From assembly GCF_014650435.1 (NCBI RefSeq), contig NZ_BMUY01000003.1, positions 124,001 to 188,000 on the forward strand: 64,000 nucleotides of DNA, in the 5' to 3' direction. Each line of letters opens with the position of its first letter. Within the stretch, counting starts at the first letter, position 1. Origin of the DNA: Streptomyces tendae. GTDB lineage: Bacteria; Actinomycetota; Actinomycetes; Streptomycetales; Streptomycetaceae. A model generated the notes under the pieces. It was not told where the DNA came from and did not search any database. It saw nothing but the letters and a program-made list of their open reading frames with translations. The translations under genes and the position numbers were made by a program. Shown piece after piece: positions 45,193-53,746 of this stretch.

Positions 45193-45389
45193 CCAACGTT
45201 TGCTGGCGCAAGAGCAGCTACAGCGGAGGAAGCGGCGGCGAGGACTGCCTCGAAGTCACCGACGGAGTCCCCGGCGTCATACCCGTCCGGGACAGCAAGG
45301 TGGCCGACGGCCCGGTGATCGTCGTCGGGTCGGCGGCCTGGACGGAGTTCGTCCGCACCGTTGTTCAGTCCCGCGGAGCGGGTGTCTGA
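45174..45389 (+). CDS. DUF397 small protein, partner of the XRE regulator
   Basis: 71 aa: NVCWRKSSYSGGSGGEDCLE (WRKSSYSGG is the DUF397 signature), VTDGVPGVIPVRDSK and AAWTEFVRTVV. These proteins pair with DUF5753 regulators and modulate them. The ATG at 45174 is inside the end of the regulator gene, so translation is coupled. Confidence 0.9.
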   Translation: MRGYDLTNVCWRKSSYSGGSGGEDCLEVTDGVPGVIPVRDSKVADGPVIVVGSAAWTEFVRTVVQSRGAGV

Positions 45390-45417
45390 ACAACTCGTCC
45401 GGCGCTTGAGTGGCCCC

Positions 45418-45960
45418 ATGCTCACGCGCCGATTCGCCCTCACCCTGTCCGCGGCCGCCACGACGCTCCTGACGCTGTCCGCCTGCGGCGGCGATGACGG
45501 GCAGGCGGCCGACGACCGGAAACCGACCCGGGCCGCTTCCTCCGCCCCGGCGGACTCGGCCCAGCCGTCGGCGGCCGCCTCCTCGGACAAGCCCGCGACC
45601 CCGGCGGAGCTGATGCCGGCCTACCGGATCGCCTACGGCATGAGCAGCTCCCCGATGTGCAGCCACGTCGCCTGGGACGACCCCGGGTGCGGGGAGGACC
45701 TCACCGCCGCCGGGGAGCTCGCCGGCGCCATGGCCGAGAGCGTCAAGCGGGACTTCCCGGACGGTCAGTACACGGACGTCGAGGACTCCGCGGGGCAGGT
45801 GGTGAAGGCGGTGAACACCGTCCGCAAGCTCGGTTGCTACGACATGGGTTCCACGCCGCCCAAGACCGACTCGGCCAAGCTGCGGGAGCTGTGCCCCTCG
45901 ATGAGCACCATCGCCTCCCTGGCCTGGCTCAACTTCGAGACCAACGTGAGCGACTGGTAG
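45418..45960 (+). CDS. Putative lipoprotein, function unknown
   Basis: 180 aa. Signal peptide with lipobox LSAC and Cys23 (TTLLTLSACGGDD), then an Ala/Ser/Pro-rich linker (about 30-65) and a compact domain with four cysteines in contexts MCSHVAWDDPGC, KLGCYDMG and ELCPSM that may form two disulfides. Not recognised as a known family. It starts 28 bp after DUF397, on the same strand; cotranscription with it is possible but the function is unconnected. Confidence 0.8.
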   Translation: MLTRRFALTLSAAATTLLTLSACGGDDGQAADDRKPTRAASSAPADSAQPSAAASSDKPATPAELMPAYRIAYGMSSSPMCSHVAWDDPGCGEDLTAAGELAGAMAESVKRDFPDGQYTDVEDSAGQVVKAVNTVRKLGCYDMGSTPPKTDSAKLRELCPSMSTIASLAWLNFETNVSDW

Positions 45961-46055
45961 CCCCGCACCGGCGCGCTCCCTAGGGGGCAACCCCCCGTAA
46001 ATACCGGGTTGTTGCCCGGATGTGGCAGCCCCCGGGCTTCCGCGAGGCTCCTCGC

Positions 46056-47561
46056 ATGACGCAGCGCAAGCGAAGCAACAGCAGAAGCATCCGCAACGCC
46101 GCCATCGTCGGCGTGTCCACCGCCCTCCTCGGCGTCACCGCGCCGGTGACCGCCTCCGCGACGAGCGCGGGCGGGCCCGAGCCCCTCACCTGGTCCGCCT
46201 GCGCGGGCACGGGGCTCGACCCCCGGCAGGAGTGCGCCACCCTCGACGTGCCGATGGACTACGCCGATCCCGACGGCCCCCGCATCGAGATGGCCGTCTC
46301 CCGCATCCCCGCCGAGAAGCCGGGGTCCCGGCGCGGGGCGCTGCTGCTCATCGCCGGCGGGCCGGGCGGGTCGAGCCTGAACGACCCTTCGGGGAAGGGG
46401 CAGAAGCTCCCCCAGGACGTCCGTGACACCCACGACCTCATCGGGTTCGCACCGCGCGGCCTCGCGCCGTCCACTCCCGCCGACTGCGGGCTGGAGTACG
46501 GCGACCTCGCCACCTCCAGGCTGCGCCCCTGGCCGGCTCCCGACGGCTCGGTGGACGGGAACATGACCACCGCCCGGCGCATGGCCGACGCCTGCGCACG
46601 CAACGGCGGCGAGCTGATCAAGCACCTCAGCACCGCCAACGAGGCCCGCGACATCGACCGCCTCCGGGCCGCGCTCGGCGAGCGGAGGATCTCCGCGTGG
46701 GGAGTGTCGTACGGGACGTACGTCGGGGCCGTGTACGCGCAGCTGTTCCCGCACCGCACCGACCGGATCGTGCTGGACAGCGTCGACAACCCCGACCCGG
46801 CTCTGGTCAACCGGGCCTGGCTCGCGGCGCACGAGCAGGGGGTCGAGGACACCTTCCCGCACTTCGCCGCGTGGGCGTCGGAGCCCGGCAACCCCGACCG
46901 TGTGGCGGACCGGGCCGCCGACGTACGCCCGCTGTTCCTGCGGCTCGCCGACCAGCTCGACCGGGAGCCGATCCCCTGGCCCGGGGCCAACCCCGAGGAG
47001 CTGAACGGCAACGTGCTGCGCCAGACCATGCTGGACAGCTTCGCCGCCCCCAGTCGCTACCCGACGCTCGCCCGGCTGATGCGGGCCGCGGCCGAGGGCA
47101 CCGTGCCGCCCGCGCCCCAGGCGCCGCCCGAGGCGGTGCTGCAGAACGTCGCCGCCGTCGGAGCCGGTGTCCTGTGCAACGACGTCGCCTGGCCCCGCAC
47201 GGCGGCCGCGTACCAGAAGGACGTCGCCGAGAGCCGCGCCAAGTACCCGCTCACCGCCGGGATGCCCCGCAACGCGATGCTCTGCGCGGCCTGGCCGTAC
47301 CCGCCGCGTGAGGCACCGGTGCGGATCACCGACCGCGGGCCGTCCAACGTGCTGCTCGTCCAGAACGAACGGGACGTCAACACCCCGCTCGCCGGCGCCC
47401 TGAAGATGCGGGAGGCACTCGGCCGGCGCGCCGTCATGGTGACCGTGGACTCCACCGGCCACGACTCCTACCTGGCCAACGGCAACGCCTGCGGAGACGC
47501 CACGGTCTCCCGCTTCCTGGCCACGGGCCAGCGGCCGGATGCCGACGTGCGCTGCCGCTAG
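46056..47561 (+). CDS. Secreted alpha/beta hydrolase (tripeptidyl aminopeptidase-like)
   Basis: 501 aa. Signal peptide (about 12-37: AAIVGVSTALLGVTAP then VTASA), then an alpha/beta-hydrolase fold of the TAP-like family: LLLIAGGPGGSSLND (oxyanion loop), nucleophile elbow GVSYGTYVGAVYAQLFP with Ser in GxSxG, later Asp in NERDVNTPLAGALKM and His in STGHDSYL. SlpD/SlpE-type Streptomyces enzymes of this family cut N-terminal tripeptides. Start set at the ATG at 46056 (MTQRKRSNS) behind GAGGCTCCTCGC; the longer frame starts in the spacer. Ends 7 bp before the convergent regulator. Confidence 0.9.
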   Translation: MTQRKRSNSRSIRNAAIVGVSTALLGVTAPVTASATSAGGPEPLTWSACAGTGLDPRQECATLDVPMDYADPDGPRIEMAVSRIPAEKPGSRRGALLLIAGGPGGSSLNDPSGKGQKLPQDVRDTHDLIGFAPRGLAPSTPADCGLEYGDLATSRLRPWPAPDGSVDGNMTTARRMADACARNGGELIKHLSTANEARDIDRLRAALGERRISAWGVSYGTYVGAVYAQLFPHRTDRIVLDSVDNPDPALVNRAWLAAHEQGVEDTFPHFAAWASEPGNPDRVADRAADVRPLFLRLADQLDREPIPWPGANPEELNGNVLRQTMLDSFAAPSRYPTLARLMRAAAEGTVPPAPQAPPEAVLQNVAAVGAGVLCNDVAWPRTAAAYQKDVAESRAKYPLTAGMPRNAMLCAAWPYPPREAPVRITDRGPSNVLLVQNERDVNTPLAGALKMREALGRRAVMVTVDSTGHDSYLANGNACGDATVSRFLATGQRPDADVRCR

Positions 47562-47568
47562 TGGCCCG

Positions 47569-48516
47569 TCATGTGGCCTCGGCCGGGGAACCGGCCTGTC
47601 GGCTGAAGCTCGCGCGATAGGCCGTGGGAGTGAGTCCGACCCGGCCGACCATGTGCTTGCGCAGGGAGTCCGCACTGCCCAGACCGCTCCTCCCCGCTAC
47701 CTGGTCCATGGGCAGCTCGGTGGTCTCCAACAGCTCCCTGGCCCGGTCGACGCGCCGGTGCAGCAGCCATTGGAGGGGGCTCAGGCCGGTCTCCTCGTGG
47801 AAGCGCCGGGTGAGGGTGCGCACGCTGGTCCTGGCGTGACCGGCCAGGTCGGCCAGGGTGAGCGGGCGGTCGAGGTGTTCGAGCGCCCAGGCCCGGGTGG
47901 GGGCGAGTGAGGTGCCGCGCTCCGGCGGCAGCGGGGTCTCGATGAACTGGGACTGGCCGCCCGGCCGTACGGGAGGGACGACCGCGAGCCGCGCGGCCGT
48001 GTTGGCGGCCGCCGCGCCGTGGTCGACCCTGACCAGGTGCAGGCACAGGTCGATGGCGGCCGCGGCGCCCGCCGAGGTGAAGATGCCGCCGTCCTCGACG
48101 AAGAGGAGGTCGGGCTGGACGTCGACGGCCGGGAAGCGAGTGGCGAGGTCGTCGGCCAGTCCCCAGTGGGTGGTGGCGCGGCGCCCGTCGAGCAGGCCGG
48201 CCTGGGCCAGTACGAACGCCCCCGTGCACAGGGAGGCGATGCGTGCGCCGGCGGCGGCGGCTTTCCGCAGGGCGGCGAGGACCTCCGCGGGAGCCTGCTC
48301 GCCGCCGCTGCCGACGGCGAGCACCGTGTCGGCGCCCGCCATCGCGTCCAGGCCGTCCGGCACCACGATGTCGGGGCCGCCGACGGTCGGTGTCGGGCCG
48401 GGGCGCGCGGTACACACCCGCACGTCGTAGTGCTCGGCGTTGTGGAACACCATGAGCGGGATCGAGACGTCGAAGCTCAGTACCGGCGGCACGACGACCG
48501 CGGCGACGCGATGCAT
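47569..48516 (-). CDS. GlxA-type transcriptional regulator (DJ-1/PfpI + AraC)
   Basis: 315 aa. N-terminal DJ-1/PfpI-like domain (about 1-170) with VLAVGSGGEQAPAEVLAALR and SLCTGAFVLAQAGLLDGRRA, the usual ThiJ-type elbow; C-terminal AraC HTH pair (about 200-305): LTLADLAGHARTSVRTLTRR and MDQVAGRSGLGSADSLRKHM. ATG at 48516, with GGAGGTTC a few bases upstream on the coding strand. Divergent from the epimerase gene, 72 bp away, which is its likely target. Confidence 0.92.
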   Translation of the reverse strand: MHRVAAVVVPPVLSFDVSIPLMVFHNAEHYDVRVCTARPGPTPTVGGPDIVVPDGLDAMAGADTVLAVGSGGEQAPAEVLAALRKAAAAGARIASLCTGAFVLAQAGLLDGRRATTHWGLADDLATRFPAVDVQPDLLFVEDGGIFTSAGAAAAIDLCLHLVRVDHGAAAANTAARLAVVPPVRPGGQSQFIETPLPPERGTSLAPTRAWALEHLDRPLTLADLAGHARTSVRTLTRRFHEETGLSPLQWLLHRRVDRARELLETTELPMDQVAGRSGLGSADSLRKHMVGRVGLTPTAYRASFSRQAGSPAEAT

Positions 48517-48587
48517 GGCCAGAACCTCCGGATGGTTGGCATTGTGGCCACTATTCCACGAGGCCGGGGGGCGGCACCGTGGTCGGC

Positions 48588-49484
48588 ATGAAATCTCATG
48601 TGATCGTGGGTCGTGGGGCCGCAGCGTCGAGGACCGCTCTTCTTCTCGCCGAGGACGGTGAGCGGGTAAGGATGATCAGCCGGACCGGCGGCGGGCCCGA
48701 CCACCCGCTCGTCGACAAGGTCGCCGCGGACGCGACCGACACCGATCGGCTCACCGAGCTGACGGAGGGGGCGGACACGCTGTTCACCACGGCCGCTCCG
48801 CCGTACCACCGCTGGCCCGAGCTGTTCCCGGTCCTGTCGGCGTCGCTCCTCGGCGCGGCGAGGCGTACCGGGGCCGCGTACGTCATGCTCGGCAACCTCT
48901 ACGCCTACGGGCCGGTGAGCGGGCCGATCAGGCCGGACTTCCCCCTGTCGGCGACCGGGCCCAAGGGACGGGCCAGGGCGCGGGTCTGGGAGGAAGCCAC
49001 CGCCTCGGGGGTGAAGGTCACCGAGGTGCGGGCCGCCCAGTTCTACGGCGCCGGCGCCTTCTCGGTGTTCAGCCTCATGGTGCAGCGGCACGTCCTGGAA
49101 GGCAGGCTGGCCCTGGTGCCGCAGGAACTCGACGTGCCGCACAGCTACTCGGCGATCGGCGACACCGCACGCACGCTGGTCGCCGCGAGCCGCAACGAGC
49201 AGGCGTACGGCCGTGCTTGGCACGTACCCACCTCGACCCTGTCGGTGCGGGAACTGGCCGGGCGGCTCGCCGGTCTCGCGGGCGCACCGGAACCGCGGAT
49301 GGAGGAGATGACCGAACGCGACCTGACCCTGCTGGCGTTCACCGAGCCCTTCTGGGCGGAGATGCACGAAGTACTCACCGAGCCCGGCCGGCCGTTCGTC
49401 GTCGACTTCTCCGAGACCGAGAAGATCCTCGGCGTGAGCGCCACCCCGGTGGACGACGTGCTCGGGGAAGTGATGAGCCGCTAG
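48588..49484 (+). CDS. NAD-dependent epimerase/dehydratase
   Basis: 298 aa, atypical extended-SDR fold. HVIVGRGAAASRTALLLAED is the Rossmann start, with G-x-G-x-x-A; YVMLGNLYAYGPVSG is a Tyr-containing region (Y-x-x-x-G, no clear YxxxK) and TEVRAAQFYGAGAF the conserved reductase segment. The missing YxxxK lysine is common in NmrA-like/atypical SDRs. An ATG at 48588 and a GTG at 48579 are both possible starts; the latter has GGGGGGCGG nearer. Probably controlled by the divergent GlxA-type regulator. Confidence 0.82.
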   Translation: MKSHVIVGRGAAASRTALLLAEDGERVRMISRTGGGPDHPLVDKVAADATDTDRLTELTEGADTLFTTAAPPYHRWPELFPVLSASLLGAARRTGAAYVMLGNLYAYGPVSGPIRPDFPLSATGPKGRARARVWEEATASGVKVTEVRAAQFYGAGAFSVFSLMVQRHVLEGRLALVPQELDVPHSYSAIGDTARTLVAASRNEQAYGRAWHVPTSTLSVRELAGRLAGLAGAPEPRMEEMTERDLTLLAFTEPFWAEMHEVLTEPGRPFVVDFSETEKILGVSATPVDDVLGEVMSR

Positions 49485-49498
49485 CAGGTCGGGGCAGG

Positions 49499-50173
49499 TC
49501 AGCCGGTGCCGATGCCCGGCGTCACCAGGCCCGACTCGTAGGCCACGATGACCAGTTGGGCCCGGTCTCTGGCCTTCAGCTTGCCCATGATGCGGCTGAC
49601 GTGGGTCTTCGCGGTGAGCGGGCTCAGGCCCAGGGTGTCGGCGATCTCCGTGTTGGTGAGGCCCCGGGCCACCAGGGTGAGGACCTGGCGTTCCCGGTCC
49701 GAAAGGCAGTCGGGGCCCGATCCGGGCGTGTGCAGGGCCGACGGGCTGCGCAGGAAGCGCTCGATCAGGCGGGCCGTCGGGCCGGGCGAGAGAAGCGCGT
49801 CGCCCGCCGTCACCGTGCGGATGGCGTCCAGGAGTTCGGCGGGCTTCGTGTCCTTGACCAGGAATCCGGAGGCGCCCGCGTGGAGCGCCTCGACGATGTT
49901 CTCGTCGGTGTCGTAGGTGGTGAGGACCAGCACCTTCACACCTGCCAGGTCCTCGTCGGCGGCGATCAGCCGGGTCGCCTCGATGCCGTCCAGGTCGGGC
50001 ATGCGTACGTCCATGACGACCAGGTCGGCGCGTTGAGTGCGGGCCAGCTCCACGGCCTCGCGGCCGGTGCCCGCCTCGCCGACCACCTCCATGTCGGGGG
50101 CCGACGCCACGAGCAGGGCGAACGCCGCCCGGACGAGGTTCTGGTCGTCCGCCAGCAGCACGCGTATCGTCAT
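49499..50173 (-). CDS. NarL/LuxR-family response regulator
   Basis: 224 aa. Receiver domain (1-120) with phospho-acceptor Asp55 in LVVMDVRMPDLDG and the conserved DDQN acidic pocket near residue 9; a LuxR-type HTH (about 155-215), LSDRERQVLTLVARGLTN then TEIADTLGLSPLTAKTHVS. ATGA overlap with the kinase gene (50170-50173). Last gene of the MMPL-kinase-regulator operon; its target is probably that operon's promoter. Confidence 0.96.
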   Translation of the reverse strand: MTIRVLLADDQNLVRAAFALLVASAPDMEVVGEAGTGREAVELARTQRADLVVMDVRMPDLDGIEATRLIAADEDLAGVKVLVLTTYDTDENIVEALHAGASGFLVKDTKPAELLDAIRTVTAGDALLSPGPTARLIERFLRSPSALHTPGSGPDCLSDRERQVLTLVARGLTNTEIADTLGLSPLTAKTHVSRIMGKLKARDRAQLVIVAYESGLVTPGIGTG

Positions 50174-51528
50174 CCGGTTCTCTCCGAGGTGATCGTCGTG
50201 GTCGTCGTCAGGGGCGTGGCAGGCGTCGGTAGTACGGCCGTCACCTCGAAGCCGTCGGCGTCCTCGCGCGGCCCGGCGTCGAGTGTGCCGCCGACGCTGC
50301 GGGCCCGCTCCCGCATGCCGACGAGGCCGAAGCCGGGGGTGCCGGACGGGTCGGGTCCGGTGCCGTCGTCGGTGACGGACAGGCGCAGGGCGGCCGGCCC
50401 GGCGTGCACCTCGACGCGGACGGACGGTTTCGGCCCCGCGTGCCGTACGACGTTGGTCAGCGCCTCCTGCGTGATGCGGTAGACGGCGGCACCGACCGCC
50501 GGCGGGACGTCGTCGGCGTCCACCGACAGGTCCACGTGTGCTCCGGCCAGCCGGGCGCCGTGCGCCAGGTCGGACAGGCCGCGCAGGCCGGGCAGCGGGC
50601 CGCGGGCGTCGGGGACGGCGGCGGCGTCCTGCGCCCTGAGCACCTCGAGGGTGGTGCGCAGTTCGCCGCGCGCCGAGCGGCAGGTCTCGGCGATGTCGTC
50701 GAGGGCCTTGGCGACGGCCGCGCGGTCCAGGCGCTCGGGGTCGGCGGTCAGCACGTGGGCGGCGACCGAGGTCTGCACCCCGATGAGGGTGATGCTGTGC
50801 GCCAGCAGGTCGTGCAGGTCCCGGGCGACCCGCAGGCGTTCCTCGGCGACGCGCCGCCGGGCCTCCTCCTCACGGGTGCGTTCGGCGCGTTCGGCGCGCT
50901 CGACGATGGAGGCGACGTACTGGCGGTAGTACCGGACGTCGATGCCGCAGAAGAGGATGGCGATGACCCAGCCCGAGATGCGGATCAGTTCGAGCGCCTG
51001 GTGGGTGTCGACGGTGAGCATGATGCTCACGGACGCGGTGAGGACGGCGATGCCGGTCAGGATGGTGCGCAGCGGACGGCCGGTGACGGCCAGCGTGTAG
51101 AGGGCCACGTAGGAGGCAGGGCCCACGGCGGTGTGGTTGTTGTCCATCGCGTGGTACGGCGCGACCACGGCGAACAGCACCGCGAGCACCAGCAGCGGGT
51201 GGCGCCGCCGCCACACGATCGGGACGTGCGCGGCGACCAGCAGCGTCCAGCCGAGGGCGTCCGGGCGGCGGCCGTCGCCGGTGAACAGCGCCAGGCAGAC
51301 GGCGCCGAGGAGGAGGACCCCCGCGAGCACGGCGTCGTTGCGGGTGCCGTGCGGGGCGGTGCGCGGGTCGCGGTTGATCGCGGCGATGACCCGCTCGCCC
51401 CTGCGGGGCCGGGCGGTGGGCCCCCGGTTCGTCGCTGTCGTGGTTGCCTGCACGCGTCCATACTCCGCGACGGACGCGCCCCTCCGGGAGGGGAGGGGCG
51501 CGCTCCGGTCGCCGGGCGGCTCAGACAC
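50170..51528 (-). CDS. NarL-type sensor histidine kinase
   Basis: 452 aa. N-terminal membrane domain with about five hydrophobic segments (55-190; AVLAGVLLLGAVCLALF, LLVLAVLFAVVAPYH and others), HisKA_3 dimerisation with RVARDLHDLLAHSITLIGVQ (phospho-acceptor His in DLHDLLAH), and a HATPase with DDGTGPDPSGTPGFGLVGMR. Soluble C-terminus faces the cytoplasm. The GTG at 51528 overlaps the MMPL stop (GTGTCTGA); an internal GTG near 51450 (VQATTT) is also preceded by GGAG and may be the true start. Confidence 0.93.
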   Translation of the reverse strand: MSEPPGDRSAPLPSRRGASVAEYGRVQATTTATNRGPTARPRRGERVIAAINRDPRTAPHGTRNDAVLAGVLLLGAVCLALFTGDGRRPDALGWTLLVAAHVPIVWRRRHPLLVLAVLFAVVAPYHAMDNNHTAVGPASYVALYTLAVTGRPLRTILTGIAVLTASVSIMLTVDTHQALELIRISGWVIAILFCGIDVRYYRQYVASIVERAERAERTREEEARRRVAEERLRVARDLHDLLAHSITLIGVQTSVAAHVLTADPERLDRAAVAKALDDIAETCRSARGELRTTLEVLRAQDAAAVPDARGPLPGLRGLSDLAHGARLAGAHVDLSVDADDVPPAVGAAVYRITQEALTNVVRHAGPKPSVRVEVHAGPAALRLSVTDDGTGPDPSGTPGFGLVGMRERARSVGGTLDAGPREDADGFEVTAVLPTPATPLTTTTTITSERTG

Positions 51529-53599
51529 CGACGGGCTCCCGCAGGTCGTCCGGCGCGGAACGGCCGGGCTCCCGCGACAGCCGGCCCGGCCACCACACCC
51601 GGCGCCGCAGGGCGACGCTGGCGCTGGTGACCAGGTAGGTGCGGACGAGGAAGGTGTCGAGCAGGACGCCGACCGCGATGACGAAGCCCAGCTCGACCAG
51701 CTGCACCATCGGCATGCTGGTGAGCACCGCGAAGGTGGCCGCGAGGACCAGCCCGGCCGAGGCGATGACGCCGCCGGTGGTGCGCAGCGCGGACAGCGCC
51801 GCCCGGGTGGGTTCGGCGCCCTTCAGGGACTCCTCGCGCATCCGGTGCATCAGGAAGATGCCGTAGTCGACGCCGAGGGCGACCAGGAAGACGAAGGAGA
51901 GCAGGCCGAGCCCGGGGTCGGTGCCCTCGAAGCCGAAGAGCGGACCGAAGACGAGGCCGCCGATGCCGAGGGCCGCGCCCCACACGGCGACGACGGCGGC
52001 GACCAGGATCAGCGGCGCGACCAGCGAACGCAGCAGCACCGTGAGGATCAGCAGGACCGACAGCAGCACGAGCGGTACGACGATGGCGGTGTCCCGGGCG
52101 TTGGTGTCCTCCAGGTCGATCTGCTCGGCGCTGGGGCCGCCGACGTAGGAGCCGTCGAGCCGGTCGCGCAGGGCCTCGATGGTGGCGGTCTCGGCGGCCG
52201 ACTGGGGCGGCGCGGAGGCCAGTACGGTCAGCTCGGTCCAGCCGCCGCCGCTGCGGCCCGCCTCGGCGCTCTCGACGCCGCGGGTGTCGCGGATCTCGGC
52301 GAGCGCGGCCTCGGCGCGGTCGGTGGGGCTGATGACGCTGATCGGCTGGGTGCCGGAGCCCGGGTAGGCGTCGGCGAGGGTCTCCATCGCGGCGATCGCG
52401 TCGGGGCGGGTGGTGAAGGAGTCCTCCTGCTTGAGGTTGCCGGGCAGGGCGAAGGAGCCCAGCGCGAGCGCGCCGAGCAGGACGGCGCCGCCCACCAGGA
52501 CGGTGCGGGGCCGGCGTTCGGCGGAGCCGCCCATCGCGGCGAACAGCGAGCGGCGGGCCTTGGGCGTGCTGCCGTAACGGGGCACCAGTGGCCAGAAGAC
52601 ACGGCGGCCCAGCAGCACCAGCAGCGCGGGCAGCAGGGTCAGCATGGCGACCAGCGCGCACAGCACGCCGACGGTGCCGAGCGGGCCCATCCCGCGGCTG
52701 GAGTTGAGGTCGGCGGCGAGCAGGCACAGGAGCCCGGCGGCGACGGTGCCGGAGGAGGCGAGCACGGCGGGCCCGCAGCCGCGCAGGGCGGCGAGCATCG
52801 CGTCGTACGGCCGCTCGGTGCGGCGCAGTTCCTCGCGGTAGCGGGAGACCAGCAGCAGCGCGTAGTCGGTGCCGACGCCGAAGACGAGGATGGTCATGAT
52901 GCCGCTGCTCTGGCCGGAGACGGAGGTGCCGAACCCCTGGTTGAGGCCGTAGGCGACGGCCAGGGAGAGGTAGTCGGCGAGTCCGGCGACGGCGAGCGGC
53001 ACCAGCCACAGGAAGGGGCTGCGGTAGATGAGGATCAGGAGGAGGGCGACCACGCCGGCGGTGGTGTAGAGCAGCGGGCCGTCGAGGGAGTCGTAGACCT
53101 CGGAGGCGTCGGTGGCGAGCCCGCCGGAGCCGCCGACCTCGACGCCGAGCCCGTCGCCCCCTCGTGCGATGTCCCGTACGTCGTTGACGAGTGCGTCGCG
53201 CGCCTTCTCGTCCGTGCCGGGCTCGTTGGACGCCACCGGGTACATGAGGGTGGTGCCGTCTTTGGACGGGATGCCGACGGGGCGCCCGGTGAGTTCGTGC
53301 GCGGCGGCGATCTCGGCGACCTGCCCGGCGGCGGTCGCCCGGTCGGCGGCGGTCAGTCCGGCGTCGCGGTGGTAGACGAGGACCATCTCGGTGGCCTCGC
53401 CGCCCGGCAGCCGCTCCTGGATCTTGGCGACCTGCGTCGAGTCCGCGCTCGCGGGCAGGTAGTCGACGGCCCGGTCGCGCTGCACGTCGCCGAGTTTCGC
53501 CGCGAACGGCGAGGCGATCGCCAGCACGGCGATCCACAGTCCGAGTACCAGCCAGGGCACGGCCCGCCGCCGCCCCGCGCCTGTCGTTGTGGCCCCCAT
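51521..53599 (-). CDS. MMPL/RND-type membrane transporter
   Basis: 692 aa, two repeats of a membrane module: N-terminal anchor (AVPWLVLGLWIAVLAIAS), a periplasmic domain (about 40-180), segments about 185-360, a second periplasmic domain (about 400-530), and segments about 530-680. FVFLVALGVDYGIFLMHRMR and FGVGTDYALLLVSRYREELR are the paired MMPL signatures with the Asp-Tyr relay residues. Exports lipids or drugs by proton motive force. First gene of a three-gene unit with the kinase and regulator, so it is probably under their control (GTGTCTGA coupling). Confidence 0.94.
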   Translation of the reverse strand: MGATTTGAGRRRAVPWLVLGLWIAVLAIASPFAAKLGDVQRDRAVDYLPASADSTQVAKIQERLPGGEATEMVLVYHRDAGLTAADRATAAGQVAEIAAAHELTGRPVGIPSKDGTTLMYPVASNEPGTDEKARDALVNDVRDIARGGDGLGVEVGGSGGLATDASEVYDSLDGPLLYTTAGVVALLLILIYRSPFLWLVPLAVAGLADYLSLAVAYGLNQGFGTSVSGQSSGIMTILVFGVGTDYALLLVSRYREELRRTERPYDAMLAALRGCGPAVLASSGTVAAGLLCLLAADLNSSRGMGPLGTVGVLCALVAMLTLLPALLVLLGRRVFWPLVPRYGSTPKARRSLFAAMGGSAERRPRTVLVGGAVLLGALALGSFALPGNLKQEDSFTTRPDAIAAMETLADAYPGSGTQPISVISPTDRAEAALAEIRDTRGVESAEAGRSGGGWTELTVLASAPPQSAAETATIEALRDRLDGSYVGGPSAEQIDLEDTNARDTAIVVPLVLLSVLLILTVLLRSLVAPLILVAAVVAVWGAALGIGGLVFGPLFGFEGTDPGLGLLSFVFLVALGVDYGIFLMHRMREESLKGAEPTRAALSALRTTGGVIASAGLVLAATFAVLTSMPMVQLVELGFVIAVGVLLDTFLVRTYLVTSASVALRRRVWWPGRLSREPGRSAPDDLREPVGV

Positions 53600-53746
53600 C
53601 TGGCGGGCCTCCCTCCGGTGGGTGTCTGGGTGTGTCTCCAGACTTCCGGCGGCGGGGCGGCGACGCGTCGGGCGTGAGGGCGAGCTCCGGGTTACTGCCC
53701 GGGGAGACGCGGGGCCCTCGTTACTCCCCGGGGAGTACGGCGGCCC

